This document shows positions 17,620 through 26,147 of a DNA stretch of 64,000 bases, piece after piece. The stretch is from Fibrobacter sp. UWR4. Its GTDB lineage: Bacteria; Fibrobacterota; Fibrobacteria; Fibrobacterales; Fibrobacteraceae. The stretch spans positions 62,001 to 126,000 of the forward strand of contig NZ_QGDU01000003.1 in NCBI RefSeq assembly GCF_003149045.1. Direction: 5' to 3'. The notes under the pieces were generated by a model. The model ran no database searches and was not told the origin of the DNA. It saw only the letters and a list, made by a program, of their open reading frames with translations. The translations under genes were made by a program, and so were the position numbers. Numbering within the stretch: the first letter of the stretch is position 1; the number at the start of each line of letters is the position of its first letter.

Positions 17620-19111
17620 GTGAATCATAAAATTCTTACTACGCTTGCGTCCACTGCGGTTTTCGCTTGTCTGTGGGCTTGTGGTGATTCCAATTCTACA
17701 AGTTCTGAACCCGTAAATAACGAATCGGAAAATAACGAGCCTGTAAATGTTCCGCTTCTCCCCATTTCCAACCTTTCTAAAGATCTCTGTGGAGATTTGT
17801 GGTGCGAAAGTGATGATGATGGGAAAATCGAAACAGGCTCCGATGAGGAAACTGCAGGCTATTGGTTCATGTTCTCCGATAGTATGGAACCTTACAAGGG
17901 AAATTCAGATATTAAGTTGAGTTACGATGTTGAAGCCGACAAAGATGATGGTGGCGAATATAGCCATTTCTTCTGCGGAGGAAACTTTTTCTGCGGTTCG
18001 GAATTGGATATAAAAAATTCAGGGGACGGCGACGCTTGGAGATGCCTATAGCAATCCGTTTGTTGGTATCGGTTTTAACCTCGTAAGTGAAGGGCGCGAA
18101 CCCATGGATATTTCCAGTTGGGAAGGCGTCTGCTTGGTTTATTCATCCACCGGAAAACTTGCGTTGGAACTGGCGCCGTCGGGAAGCCCGCTTGTTCTTG
18201 AAAGCAACAATTTCGGATATGAATTGCCGAAAACGAAGGACCTTTCTATGATTAACGTTCCATGGAGTGCGTTTGGTCTCTATGACGTAAGCAAGTCGCC
18301 TTCTACCGATACCCTTTGGACTGTTCAGAATGCGGCGGCCATTGAGTTGCGGTTCTACGAAAACAGCGATTTCTATGTGTATTCCATCGGCCGTTTGGGC
18401 TCTTGTGGTAACTCAGGGGCCGATGTGCCAAAGTCCAGCAGTTCTTCTATAAGCTCAAGTTCTTCTTCAAGTTCCTCTGTAAAACCTAGTTCCTCTGCGG
18501 AATCTACCGGGGAGCTCAAGGCATCTTTCCTCTGGAAGGGTGATGATACTGAAGGTCGTGTGATTACGGGTTCTCCAGAAGAATCTTCTGGCTACTGGTA
18601 TAGCTATGATGACAACGCTTGGCCTAATAATGGAGACTCCAAGATTGTGTTCCCGTCAGATGTGGTAGAAGATGAATTTGGAAATTTCTTCGGCCCCTTG
18701 AACGTAAAGTACGGCGGTATTAAGGCGGATATCCAAATCGGTCCCGCTTATGAATATGGCTTTGTCGGTTTTGGTTTCAATATCTGGAGTGAGAATCAGG
18801 AAGGTGTTGACATTACGAAGTGGGAAGGCATCTGCCTGACTTACTCCTCTACAGGCCCGTTCTACATCGAGTTGGGCCCGGAGGATGAGGCCTCCTACGA
18901 GTACATTAACTATAAGGCAACGGTCCCTGCATCAGAAACCGTTACCACCGTAAATGTTCCGTGGAAAATGTACCGTATACCATGGGGTTGCCCTGGCGAT
19001 TGCTCTGTGGAAGACGTTCTCGATAAGATTGCTCGAATCAAGTTAAGATTTGAAAATTCCAGTGATTTCTTGCTGAAGGAAATCGGAAGCCTTGACGCTT
19101 GCGGCAAGTAA
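17620..19111 (+). pseudogene. Two-domain paralogue of the preceding lipoprotein, frameshifted in an A6 tract
   Basis: GTG 17620 with AGGAGG seven bases before starts a lipoprotein signal (VFACLWACGDS). Frame one stops at 18051 in the middle of the first carbohydrate-binding-like domain; frame two continues it to 19111. Removing one A from the six-A run at 18012-18017 restores DIKIQ...LGDAYSNPFVGIGFNL in register with the neighbouring paralogues. A Ser linker and a second complete domain follow. It is either a real frameshift mutation, a slippage-controlled gene, or a sequencing error. The paralogue just upstream suggests tandem duplication. Confidence 0.8.
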
Positions 19112-19124
19112 TAAAAAAAACGAA

Positions 19125-19150
19125 CCCCACTCCTGCGAGTGGGGCTCTTT
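19125..19150 (+). terminator. Terminator after the lipoprotein pair
   Basis: CCCCACTC (19125-19132), loop CTGC, GAGTGGGG (19137-19144), then CTCTTTTT. Confidence 0.9.
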
Positions 19151-19694
19151 TTAAAATAAACCCTCAGTTATGATAACTGGTTCCCTGACGTTTGGGAAAG
19201 GGGTTCAAGGGGGCGAAGCCCCATTGTTCAAAATCAGGCATCCACGACACGGCAAAATACTCGAAGCTACTTTTTGTAAAAAGATAGCAGTGCCTTCGGA
19301 TTTCGTTTTTCCCACCTTTTTAAGCTTTGAAGCGCGGTCAAGCCGTGACAGGGAGCCGTGGGCCTAAACTGTACCATAAGAGCGACGAGCTTTAATAATA
19401 CTGTTAGATCGGGCATTGATCCGTGGGGATGCCTGGACGTAATATACCTAATTCGGGAACATAAAACAACCCAAAACCCGAGATAACTTTTTCTTACTCA
19501 TTCCAAAACGGAATAGATGCGGTGCTAAAGTCATGCCGAACCACGTCACCCTGAACTTGTTTCAGGGTCGGCTATCTCGTGCCAGAGCCTCGTTTTGCGT
19601 AAGCAACGTTTCGGCATCGGCTTGTTATTCAGGATGAAAAAGCTGATGCTGACCTTCGTCAGCATGACAAGCAGGACCATACGTCAGCATGACC
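19151..19694. other. Non-coding intergenic stretch with repeat-derived pieces
   Basis: No gene is supported here. It contains a GC-rich dyad (gggggcgaagcccc near 19210), the MITE-like element at 19530-19620 and a small hairpin ATGCTGAC/GTCAGCAT at 19646-19665 whose arm recurs at 19683. Confidence 0.6.
19530..19620 (+). repeat. MITE-like dispersed repeat, copy A
   Basis: This is a 91-bp element with terminal inverted repeats (ATGCCGAA near the left end, TTCGGCAT near the right) and an internal CCCTGAAC/GTTTCAGGG hairpin. A second copy, about 90% identical, lies in opposite orientation at 23370-23459. It has no coding capacity. Confidence 0.85.
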
Positions 19695-21560
19695 TTAAGC
19701 TTCTTCATCCTTGAAGGGGGTGATGAACTCTTCGCAGTAGGCTGCCACCTGTTCTCTCAGTTTGTTGCCGCGGACTTTGCCTAGTAGGAGTTCTATATCC
19801 TCCAGGGGCGCGGCCATGAAGGCTTCGGCGCTCTTGTACTTGCTGAGAATCTTAATGCGGGTCTCGTGACCTACGCCGGGCTGTTTCAGCCATTCCACTT
19901 CCAGGTCCTTCTTGCGTTTGCTACGCTGGTAGGTAATGGCGAAGCGGTGGGCTTCATCGCGGGCGTTCTGCAGTAATTTCAGGGCGGGGCTAGTACGCTG
20001 CAGCACGATGCTCTTGCGGTCATCGGGGAACACGATCTCTTCTAGACGTTTGGCCAGCCCGATGAGGGGCAGGTCCGTGTCGTGCCCCAGCTCCTTCAGG
20101 ATTTGCATGGTGGCGTCCACCTGGCCCTTACCGCCGTCACATACCCACAGGTCGGGCATGGGGGTCCCTTCGTCTTCCAGGCGGCGGATACGGCGGGTCA
20201 TGACTTCCCGCATGCTGGCGAAATCGTCAACGCCCTCCACCGTCTTGATAATGAACTTGCGGTAGTTTGCCTTGTCCGGCTTGCCGTTCTTGAACGCCAC
20301 GAGACTTGCCACGGTGTTCGTTCCCGACAGGTGGGAAATGTCCACACATTCAATCCGGAAGGGAGTCTTTTTCAGTCCCAACACTTTTTGCAGTTCAAAT
20401 ACGCTCTGGTTGATTTCACTATACTTCTGCACTTCCGCGCGCATTTCCACCAGGATCATGTCGGCGTTAGCGCCAGCCAATTTCAGGAAGCCTAACTTTT
20501 CCCCGCGCTGGGGAACGTTGAAGAAGACTTTCCGTCCGGCTTTTTCCGAAAGGGCGTCGCTGAGCAGTTCCGCATCTTCGGGCAGCGTCACGTCCGTTGC
20601 GATTTCCTTCGGGATAAATTCCGCCTCGGCGTACCAGGTCAAAATCATCTGACGGAAAATTTCAGTTTCGTCATCTTCCAGTTCGCATTTCAGACGGTAA
20701 TGTCTACGTCCTGTAAGTACGCCTGCGCGGTATTCCAGAATCACCGCGGCGGCCAGGCTGCCGTTCCTTCGCAGGGATACAATATCCAGGGACAGGTTGG
20801 GGTCGGACGTGTCCGTCTTGGCGTGAATGCCGGTGGACTGCAACGCCTGAATGGCGTCGCGTTTTTTAGCCGCTCCTTCGAAGTCCAAATTGGCGGCAGC
20901 CTCGTTCATCTCCTTCGTCCAGATATTGACGAGGTCGTCTCGCTTTCCTTCCAATAACAGGCGTGCCTGTAATACGTCCTTGTAATAATCTTCCTGGCTA
21001 ATGAGTCCAGCGCAGGGAGCCTTGCATCGACCGATATGGTAGTTCAGGCAAGGTCTCTGGGGCGATCGAGCCGGCAGATCCATGGTGCATTCACGAATTC
21101 CGAATAGCCTCGCCGCGATGTCCTTTAGTTTGTCCACATAACGTGAACTCATGAAAGGGCCGTAGTACTGGTTGCTGTCCTTCTTTACGGATCTTGTAAG
21201 GAATAGGCGAGGGAAGGGCTCACGAACGCTGAATGCCAGGTATGGAAAATGCTTGTCGTCTTTCAGCAGCACGTTGTATTTGGGTGTGTGCTTACGGATC
21301 AGGTTCGCTTCCAGGATCAAAGCTTCCGCTTCGGTTTCAGTAATGATCCATTCAATGTCGCGGATGTAAGGCAGCATAAGGGTTGCCGCACGGTGTCCCT
21401 GGTGGTCGCTACCGTCAAAGTAGCTGCGGACGCGGTTCTTCAGGACCTTTGCCTTGCCGATGTAGATGATCTTCCCGGCGGCATTTTTCATGATGTAAAC
21501 GCCGGGGCGGTCGGGCAGTTCGTCGATTCTGCGCTGGATATGTTCATTCACTGAAATCAT
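19695..21560 (-). CDS. uvrC: Excinuclease ABC subunit C
   Basis: The 621-residue UvrC cuts the damaged strand on both sides of a lesion in nucleotide excision repair. The N-terminal GIY-YIG domain is at residues 10-90 (PDRPGVYIMKN, GKIIYIGKAKVLKNRVRSYF). A UVR motif is near 200-235 (DDLVNIWTKEMNEAAANLDF). The RNase H-like C-terminal nuclease starts ECVDISHLSGTNTVASLV and includes VCDGGKGQ, and the helix-hairpin-helix is at the end. The length is normal for the family. It is divergently transcribed from the zapB-like gene. RBS GGAG lies before ATG 21560. Confidence 0.97.
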   Translation of the reverse strand: MISVNEHIQRRIDELPDRPGVYIMKNAAGKIIYIGKAKVLKNRVRSYFDGSDHQGHRAATLMLPYIRDIEWIITETEAEALILEANLIRKHTPKYNVLLKDDKHFPYLAFSVREPFPRLFLTRSVKKDSNQYYGPFMSSRYVDKLKDIAARLFGIRECTMDLPARSPQRPCLNYHIGRCKAPCAGLISQEDYYKDVLQARLLLEGKRDDLVNIWTKEMNEAAANLDFEGAAKKRDAIQALQSTGIHAKTDTSDPNLSLDIVSLRRNGSLAAAVILEYRAGVLTGRRHYRLKCELEDDETEIFRQMILTWYAEAEFIPKEIATDVTLPEDAELLSDALSEKAGRKVFFNVPQRGEKLGFLKLAGANADMILVEMRAEVQKYSEINQSVFELQKVLGLKKTPFRIECVDISHLSGTNTVASLVAFKNGKPDKANYRKFIIKTVEGVDDFASMREVMTRRIRRLEDEGTPMPDLWVCDGGKGQVDATMQILKELGHDTDLPLIGLAKRLEEIVFPDDRKSIVLQRTSPALKLLQNARDEAHRFAITYQRSKRKKDLEVEWLKQPGVGHETRIKILSKYKSAEAFMAAPLEDIELLLGKVRGNKLREQVAAYCEEFITPFKDEEA

Positions 21561-21676
21561 CGAACTCCAAAATAGAAAAAAGACGGTAACATTTAGGAAT
21601 TCGCTTATCGTCGTTCGCTTTTTATATTATCTTATAAGTGGATATTTTCAAAAGTATTTCAACTTATGGAGCAAAG

Positions 21677-22579
21677 ATGAATTTTGAAAACATGAATGCC
21701 CTTTCCCAGAAGATCGAGGCGGTCCTGGGAACGGTTCGCGTCCTCAAGGAGGAAAATGCGAAACTTCGGCAGCAGCTCGGCGTGGCACACGCAGAGGTCC
21801 AGGACAAGACCATGCTGCTGGAAACTGCAAATGCAAATTTGATGGATTGCAAGGCAGCTCTTGATGCCCGTGCCAACCAGGTTAACGCTCAGGAAGATTC
21901 CATCAGCGCCAAGCAGAGTGAAATTGATTCCCTGAACGGCGTGATTTCTGAAAAGAACGGCGTCATCGATTCACTCAACGGTCAGGTTGCCGAAAAGAAC
22001 GGCGTCATCGATTCCCTCAACGGTCAGGTTTCCGAAAAGAACGGCGTTATCGATTCCCTCAACGGTCAGATTTCCGAAAAGAACGGCATCATTGATTCCC
22101 TCAACGGTCAGATTTCCGAAAAGAACGGCATCATCGATTCTCTCAACGGTCAGGTTTCCGAAAAGAACGGCATCATCGACTCTCTCAACGGTCAGATCAA
22201 CGACAAACTTGTTTCCCTTGCAAACATGGCGGAACAGGTCAATGCTCTCAAGAGCCAGATTGCCGTCAAGAACGATGAACTCGCTGCCAAACAGGAAGAA
22301 ATCAATTCCCTGAATGGCCAGGTGGAAGGTCTTCAGAATCAGACGCAGAACCAGGCGCACGAATTTGCGGAAGCGCAGGAACAGTTCAATAACCTTCTTT
22401 CCACCATCGAGAACGAACTGGGCGAAGCTCTCCCCGTCGCTCCCCTGGAAATCAAGGACGAAGAACCTCAGGAAGATTTGCCCACGGTCGAAGTTCATGG
22501 CGCAGACGAAAATGCTGAAAAGGACGAACAAAAGTCCTCTGCTGGTCAGGAGGGCCGGCAAACAAGTTTTTTCGACTAA
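21677..22579 (+). CDS. ZapB-like coiled-coil protein with 14-residue repeats
   Basis: The start is ATG 21677 with GGAG six bases before; a GTG at 21638 has no such signal. The 300-residue protein begins MNALSQKIEAVLGTVRVLKEENAKLRQ, which resembles short ZapB cell-division proteins. It then extends into a long coiled coil. Residues about 83-175 are six full and one partial copies of a 14-residue unit (IDSLNGQVSEKNGV), that is two heptads each. The tail is acidic. The ZapA-type gene follows 43 bases downstream, so the pair probably acts at the Z-ring. The role is inferred from context; the repeat is direct observation. Confidence 0.75.
   Translation: MNFENMNALSQKIEAVLGTVRVLKEENAKLRQQLGVAHAEVQDKTMLLETANANLMDCKAALDARANQVNAQEDSISAKQSEIDSLNGVISEKNGVIDSLNGQVAEKNGVIDSLNGQVSEKNGVIDSLNGQISEKNGIIDSLNGQISEKNGIIDSLNGQVSEKNGIIDSLNGQINDKLVSLANMAEQVNALKSQIAVKNDELAAKQEEINSLNGQVEGLQNQTQNQAHEFAEAQEQFNNLLSTIENELGEALPVAPLEIKDEEPQEDLPTVEVHGADENAEKDEQKSSAGQEGRQTSFFD
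21923..22198. repeat. 42-bp in-frame tandem repeat
   Basis: Six full copies and one partial copy of a 42-bp unit encode the 14-residue coiled-coil unit. Third-base differences between copies show that it is kept at the protein level. The repeat number may vary between strains. Confidence 0.9.
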
Positions 22580-22622
22580 ACTGGCTGATGGATGACGATC
22601 CATTCGGCGTAGGAAGTAAATA

Positions 22623-22952
22623 ATGGCAGAAATCGAACCTCTCAGATCAGTAAGTATCGACGTCGCACAGGAATGCATCCAGATTCGCACGGATTTGCCC
22701 GATGCGGAACTGAAGGAAATTGGCGACTTCATTGAAGCCCGTTTTGAACGTTCCTCGAAATTCCAGATGGATACCAAGAAGCGCCTGGCCCTGCTCGCCG
22801 TGGAGCTGACCTCCGAGATTTTCGAATTGCGCAAACAGCTTCGTCGTGCCAAGGTCTATTACGACACGATGGAAAAAGACGTCAAGAACCTTTCCCTTTT
22901 GCTGGACGAGGGCATTGCCCGTGCAAAGGCCGGAGTGGATGACGACATTTAG
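22623..22952 (+). CDS. zapA: ZapA-like cell division protein
   Basis: The 109-residue protein fits the ZapA layout: an N-terminal beta part (SVSIDVAQECIQIRTDLPDA) then a conserved DTKKRLALLAVELTSEIFEL helix and a long C-terminal coiled coil. ZapA bundles FtsZ filaments at the division site and can bind ZapB-type partners, one of which is encoded just upstream. A terminator follows at 22997, then an RNA-like transcription unit, reminiscent of the zapA-ssrS linkage seen in other bacteria. Confidence 0.8.
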   Translation: MAEIEPLRSVSIDVAQECIQIRTDLPDAELKEIGDFIEARFERSSKFQMDTKKRLALLAVELTSEIFELRKQLRRAKVYYDTMEKDVKNLSLLLDEGIARAKAGVDDDI

Positions 22953-22996
22953 CTAAATCGTCTAGCTAAAACGCTGGCTATTATAAAGACTACTGG

Positions 22997-23037
22997 AAAG
23001 GCGACTGCATACAAACTGCGGTCGCTCTTTCTTTTTT
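22997..23037 (+). terminator. Terminator after zapA
   Basis: GCGACTGC (23001-23008) pairs with GCGGTCGC (23018-23025). A flanking A/T extension and TCTTTCTTTTTT follow. Confidence 0.75.
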
Positions 23038-23067
23038 CTTACATTTGAAGTTTCTTGTAAAAAAGTA

Positions 23068-23096
23068 TTGACACTTTACTTTGTTTGTTTTAAATT
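23068..23096 (+). promoter_or_regulatory. Strong sigma70-type promoter with no ORF downstream
   Basis: TTGACA at 23068-23073, exactly 17 bases, then TAAATT at 23091-23096. Transcription should start near 23102. No ORF with a ribosome-binding site follows before the terminator at 23246. Confidence 0.65.
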
Positions 23097-23101
23097 TGGG
23101 C

Positions 23102-23282
23102 ACGAAATTTTTTTGTGGTATTCTAACACCATTGGGGGTGGGAGATTATTTCAAAAAAAGGATGCATGGAAAAGTGCTGTTTATTCATTTGTGTGTAAAC
23201 TGCGGTTTTTGATGACGTCTAAATTTCATAGATATACTCCTTGATAAAAAAGCAGCTGGGCTTCGGTTCAGTTGCTTTTTTT
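23102..23282 (+). ncRNA. Candidate structured RNA, possibly 6S-like
   Basis: This is a promoter-to-terminator unit of about 181 bases without a gene. GAAATTT (23104-23110) can pair with AAATTTC (23221-23227), closing a rod. An inner stem pairs AAAAGTGCTGTTTA (from about 23173) with TAAACTGCGGTTTT at 14 positions with two mismatches. It ends in a 16-bp terminator with a cUUCGg loop (23246-23282). Length, rod shape and position after zapA fit 6S RNA, the RNA polymerase regulator. The central bubble sequence cannot be confirmed by eye. Confidence 0.45.
23246..23282 (+). terminator. Terminator of the candidate RNA
   Basis: AAAAAAGCAGCTG and CAGTTGCTTTTTT form a long stem capped by a C(UUCG)G tetraloop, with a terminal T-run. 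Confidence 0.92.
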
Positions 23283-23310
23283 GACGCATACCTGTTCCGT
23301 TCGTAATAAA

Positions 23311-23344
23311 AAAAAGGCCCCGGCTTAAAAACCGGGGCCTTTTT
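23311..23344. terminator. Second strong terminator
   Basis: AAAAAGGCCCCGG (23311-23323) pairs with CCGGGGCCTTTTT (23332-23344). Its symmetry means it can also end leftward transcripts from the FISUMP gene. Confidence 0.9.
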
Positions 23345-23369
23345 AATGAAAGGCTCATGTGCGAGACTG

Positions 23370-23459
23370 CCGATGCCGAAACGTTGCTTACGCAGCAATG
23401 GCTCTGGTACGAGATAGCTGACCCTGAAACAAGTTCAGGGTGACGTGGTTCGGCATGAC
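23370..23459 (-). repeat. MITE-like dispersed repeat, copy B
   Basis: Reverse-complement copy of the element at 19530-19620, differing at about eight positions. The same terminal ATGCCGAA/TTCGGCAT arms are present. The two copies flank uvrC, zapB-like and zapA. Confidence 0.85.
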
Positions 23460-23467
23460 GTCAGGCT

Positions 23468-24361
23468 TTAGTTCTGGACGCAGCGGACGTTGTAGGCGCG
23501 TTCGCCGGTAGAGCCTGCCTGGAATTCGTGAGGGCTGTCTTCTCCGTAGTTCTTCACGCGGAAGGAGGAGTATTCCCCGTCTGCCTGGATCCAGATGTAG
23601 CCCTGTTCTTCCTTGAGTCCGTATTCGGTTATGGCGTCGTCAGCCAGCTTGAAGCGGCCTCCGACCTGCCACCATTCGTGTTTGACATCGGCGTCAAGAG
23701 CGGTGACTTCGGCTTCGGTGGGCAAACGCCAGCCATCCGGACATGCTCTAAGAGCGCCTGCGTAGCTGTAGAAGCCACCGTAGGTTGCGCACATGTCGTC
23801 ACCACCGGGGGCCTGGCAGAAATAGCCGCTCTTGGTTGCGTAATTGATGTTTTCTTCCATCCACATCTTGCCGGCGATGGTCTTGACCTTGTAGCTCTTC
23901 TGGTCGCGTTGGTCAATCATTTGGTTCCCACTGACCAGGGGAGGCGTGGGAATGGTGGAAGACATATTCACTTCGATAGTGGCCGCAGAGGACGTTGCCG
24001 TAGAGGTTGCGCTGTTTACCGTGGCGCTGCATTCTGCACTCCAACAGAATACACCCGTGCTGGAATAGGGCGCTACATAATCCTTGACCGGAGCCTCCAC
24101 ACGGACCGTATCCCTGATGAAGGTGGTATCACGGGTGCCCGTGTTCCCGGTATTGCCGCTGTTGCCGGTATCGTCGGTAACGTTGGTGTTCGGAGCGGAG
24201 GATGCCGAACTATTTACGCCTGCGTTGGTAGAACCTGCAGCGCTGGAAGTACCCACATTTGCCTGGTAGTCGTCGGAGCTAGGCTCGCTGATCGTCTCGG
24301 AACAGGCAGAAAACATGCTTACTACACCCAAAAATCCCAATAATGCAGTAATCTTTTTCAT
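23468..24361 (-). CDS. Fibrobacter major paralogous domain (FISUMP) lipoprotein
   Basis: A lipobox signal (LGVVSMFSAC) anchors a 297-residue protein. A Ser/Thr/Asn-rich stretch with a GNTGNTG run (residues 20-80) leads to the FISUMP domain. That domain has MIDQRDQKSYKVKTIAGKMW, MEENINYATK, CPDGWRLPTEAEV and the closing YNVRCVQN. Cysteines are placed for disulfides. The domain is greatly expanded in Fibrobacter and is thought to be extracellular; its ligand is unknown. Divergent from nuoA. Confidence 0.9.
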   Translation of the reverse strand: MKKITALLGFLGVVSMFSACSETISEPSSDDYQANVGTSSAAGSTNAGVNSSASSAPNTNVTDDTGNSGNTGNTGTRDTTFIRDTVRVEAPVKDYVAPYSSTGVFCWSAECSATVNSATSTATSSAATIEVNMSSTIPTPPLVSGNQMIDQRDQKSYKVKTIAGKMWMEENINYATKSGYFCQAPGGDDMCATYGGFYSYAGALRACPDGWRLPTEAEVTALDADVKHEWWQVGGRFKLADDAITEYGLKEEQGYIWIQADGEYSSFRVKNYGEDSPHEFQAGSTGERAYNVRCVQN

Positions 24362-24429
24362 ATGTGTAAATATAGTTTACAATTTTGCCTTGTATTAGAA
24401 AAAACTTTTTTACTATCTTTGAACCCACT

Positions 24430-24822
24430 ATGACGAACGTTGAAATTTTTGATACCACTTTTGCCATGACCATTCTGGTGGTCCTGGCTCTCGTTGTCCC
24501 CACCGTTCTGCTGCTGGCCAACTGGCTGCTCCACCCCGGTAAGATCAAGAATGCCGAAATCAAGGGTACCTCCTACGAATGCGGTATCGCCCATGTTTCC
24601 GGTACTTCCAACGAACGTTATCCTGTTAAGTATTATATGGTTGCTATGCTGTTCCTGGTGTTCGACCTGGAAGTGGCATTCCTCTATCCCTGGACCATCC
24701 AGTTCCTCGTAGGTGACTGGAGCCTCCTGTTCGTCCTCCTCGGATTCCTCGTGATCCTGGAAGCTGGCTATATCTACCTCATGAAGAAGGGCGTCCTCAA
24801 CTGGACTCGTGTCCAGGACTAA
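24430..24822 (+). CDS. nuoA: NADH-quinone oxidoreductase subunit A
   Basis: ATG 24430 is chosen; the frame is open to 24385 but the added residues are not hydrophobic. The 130-residue protein has three membrane helices, the conserved YECGIAHVSGTSNERYPVKYY loop carrying the quinone-site cysteine, and FLVFDLEVAFLYPW. NuoA is a membrane-arm subunit of complex I. nuoB normally follows at once, but here the next gene is on the other strand, so this copy stands alone and must work with nuo genes elsewhere. Confidence 0.93.
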   Translation: MTNVEIFDTTFAMTILVVLALVVPTVLLLANWLLHPGKIKNAEIKGTSYECGIAHVSGTSNERYPVKYYMVAMLFLVFDLEVAFLYPWTIQFLVGDWSLLFVLLGFLVILEAGYIYLMKKGVLNWTRVQD

Positions 24823-24863
24823 TCCTTCGGTAGACATCCAAAGATTATTCTATCTCAAAAATG

Positions 24864-24902
24864 GACGGTCGCAGGTTCTTTCCCGCGGCCGTCTCTTTTT
24901 TA
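24864..24902 (+). terminator. Terminator directly after nuoA
   Basis: GACGGTCGC (24864-24872) pairs with GCGGCCGTC (24885-24893), followed by TCTTTTTT. It shows that nuoA is transcribed as a single gene. Confidence 0.85.
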
Positions 24903-24913
24903 TTCATGATTTC

Positions 24914-25999
24914 TTAAAAGGCTTGTCTGATGTAGACTGTCATTCCCAGGTGGTCGAAGTCCACCCAGCTGAATTCGCCGCGGGCGTAGAGCTGTTCCTT
25001 TTTATTGAGAATCAGCATGCCGCCAAAACCTACGGAGCGGTGCCACTTGTTGCGCATCAGCTCGCTGAAGTGATCACCTGTCTTTCCGCCTTCGAAGAAG
25101 ATGTCTCCGGCCAGACGCCACCCCAGGTACTTGCGTAATTCAGCCTGCAGGATCATGGCCTGCCTATCCCTAAAGTACAGGCTCTCGACGCCTCGGAAAC
25201 GTTTTGTTCCATCGGGGCCCGCCAGCATGTCGAAGGGCACGTCGCCTCCGGAGCGCTGCCAGAGGGCGCCGACTGCCATGGAGGTTCCCCAGAACAGGTA
25301 CGTGTATCCGCGAAGGTCCAGCGTCTCCATGTCGAAGCTGTAGTCTCCCAGATGGTCGCTGTAGAACATCTGCTGCCATTGGGCCAGGAATCCGTGACGA
25401 GTCCAGTTGGTATTGTCCCGAGTGTCGAAGGCCAGCAGGTAGCCTGCACCGTTGCGCCAGCCCGAGTGGGCATCCGCGGGAGGTGTTACTTTATCTGTGC
25501 TTTTCCCGCCCTTGTTTTCGTCGGGGGAGTCGAACTTGATGTGGGAATGCTCGATGTGCAGCTCCGCGCCGTACTTGAACTGCTTGGGGACGCCGACCTT
25601 CGAGTCTATTTCCGCGCCGAAGTAAAACCTCTCACGGTCGAAATTGATGTATTCGTCAATATCCGGATTGTTGCCCATCCCGAAGTAGCTGGCAACCCAA
25701 TTCTGGTAGCGGAAATCCAGCCAGCCGCTTACCTGATCGTGATGCAGGTAGAAGTATGGCGTCAGCTGGAATTGGTACTGCCCGCGGGTTGAGCCTGAGG
25801 CCATGAAATCAATTTCGGGAACCTTCCCGTTCTGTTCGTCCGGCTTCAGGAAGACAATCGCCATGGCGCCATACTGAAGTTCCGTCTCCTCGCTATATCC
25901 AAGGACGGGCAGTGCCGTAAATCTCTGGAAGTCCTCGGTCCCGAAGGACTGGGACGCAACAGCGGCGGCAACAAGCAGGCTTTTGGAAAACGAGCGCAT
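24914..25999 (-). CDS. BamA/TamA-like outer-membrane beta-barrel protein
   Basis: The 361-residue protein has a signal peptide (MRSFSKSLLVAAAVASQSFG) and alternating amphipathic strands ending in a terminal phenylalanine (IRQAF), typical of outer-membrane barrels. RFRGVESLYFRDRQ contains the RGF-type motif of Omp85/surface-antigen domains that sits inside the barrel lumen. YFGMGNNPD and LAFDTRDN also occur in that family. No POTRA domains are present, so it is a barrel-only member. Its role in surface protein or lipid transport is inferred. Confidence 0.78.
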   Translation of the reverse strand: MRSFSKSLLVAAAVASQSFGTEDFQRFTALPVLGYSEETELQYGAMAIVFLKPDEQNGKVPEIDFMASGSTRGQYQFQLTPYFYLHHDQVSGWLDFRYQNWVASYFGMGNNPDIDEYINFDRERFYFGAEIDSKVGVPKQFKYGAELHIEHSHIKFDSPDENKGGKSTDKVTPPADAHSGWRNGAGYLLAFDTRDNTNWTRHGFLAQWQQMFYSDHLGDYSFDMETLDLRGYTYLFWGTSMAVGALWQRSGGDVPFDMLAGPDGTKRFRGVESLYFRDRQAMILQAELRKYLGWRLAGDIFFEGGKTGDHFSELMRNKWHRSVGFGGMLILNKKEQLYARGEFSWVDFDHLGMTVYIRQAF

Positions 26000-26147
26000 G
26001 ATTCCTTAATATAGTAATCAAAAAAACGCCTGCTTTTTGCAAGGCACAGGCTTGTGCCGACGAACTATTTGGGATATTTTGTTTGTACGGTAATTTGACA
26101 GGCGTTTCGGTAAAATTCTATCTTGTCCGTATCTAGAAGGAGTAGAT

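Noticed and set aside
21923-22198. CRISPR-like array
   Set aside because: The 42-bp units are contiguous, in frame and without spacers; they encode coiled-coil repeats.
24385-24429. 15-codon extension of nuoA
   Set aside because: It would place polar residues before the first helix and lies in the promoter region.
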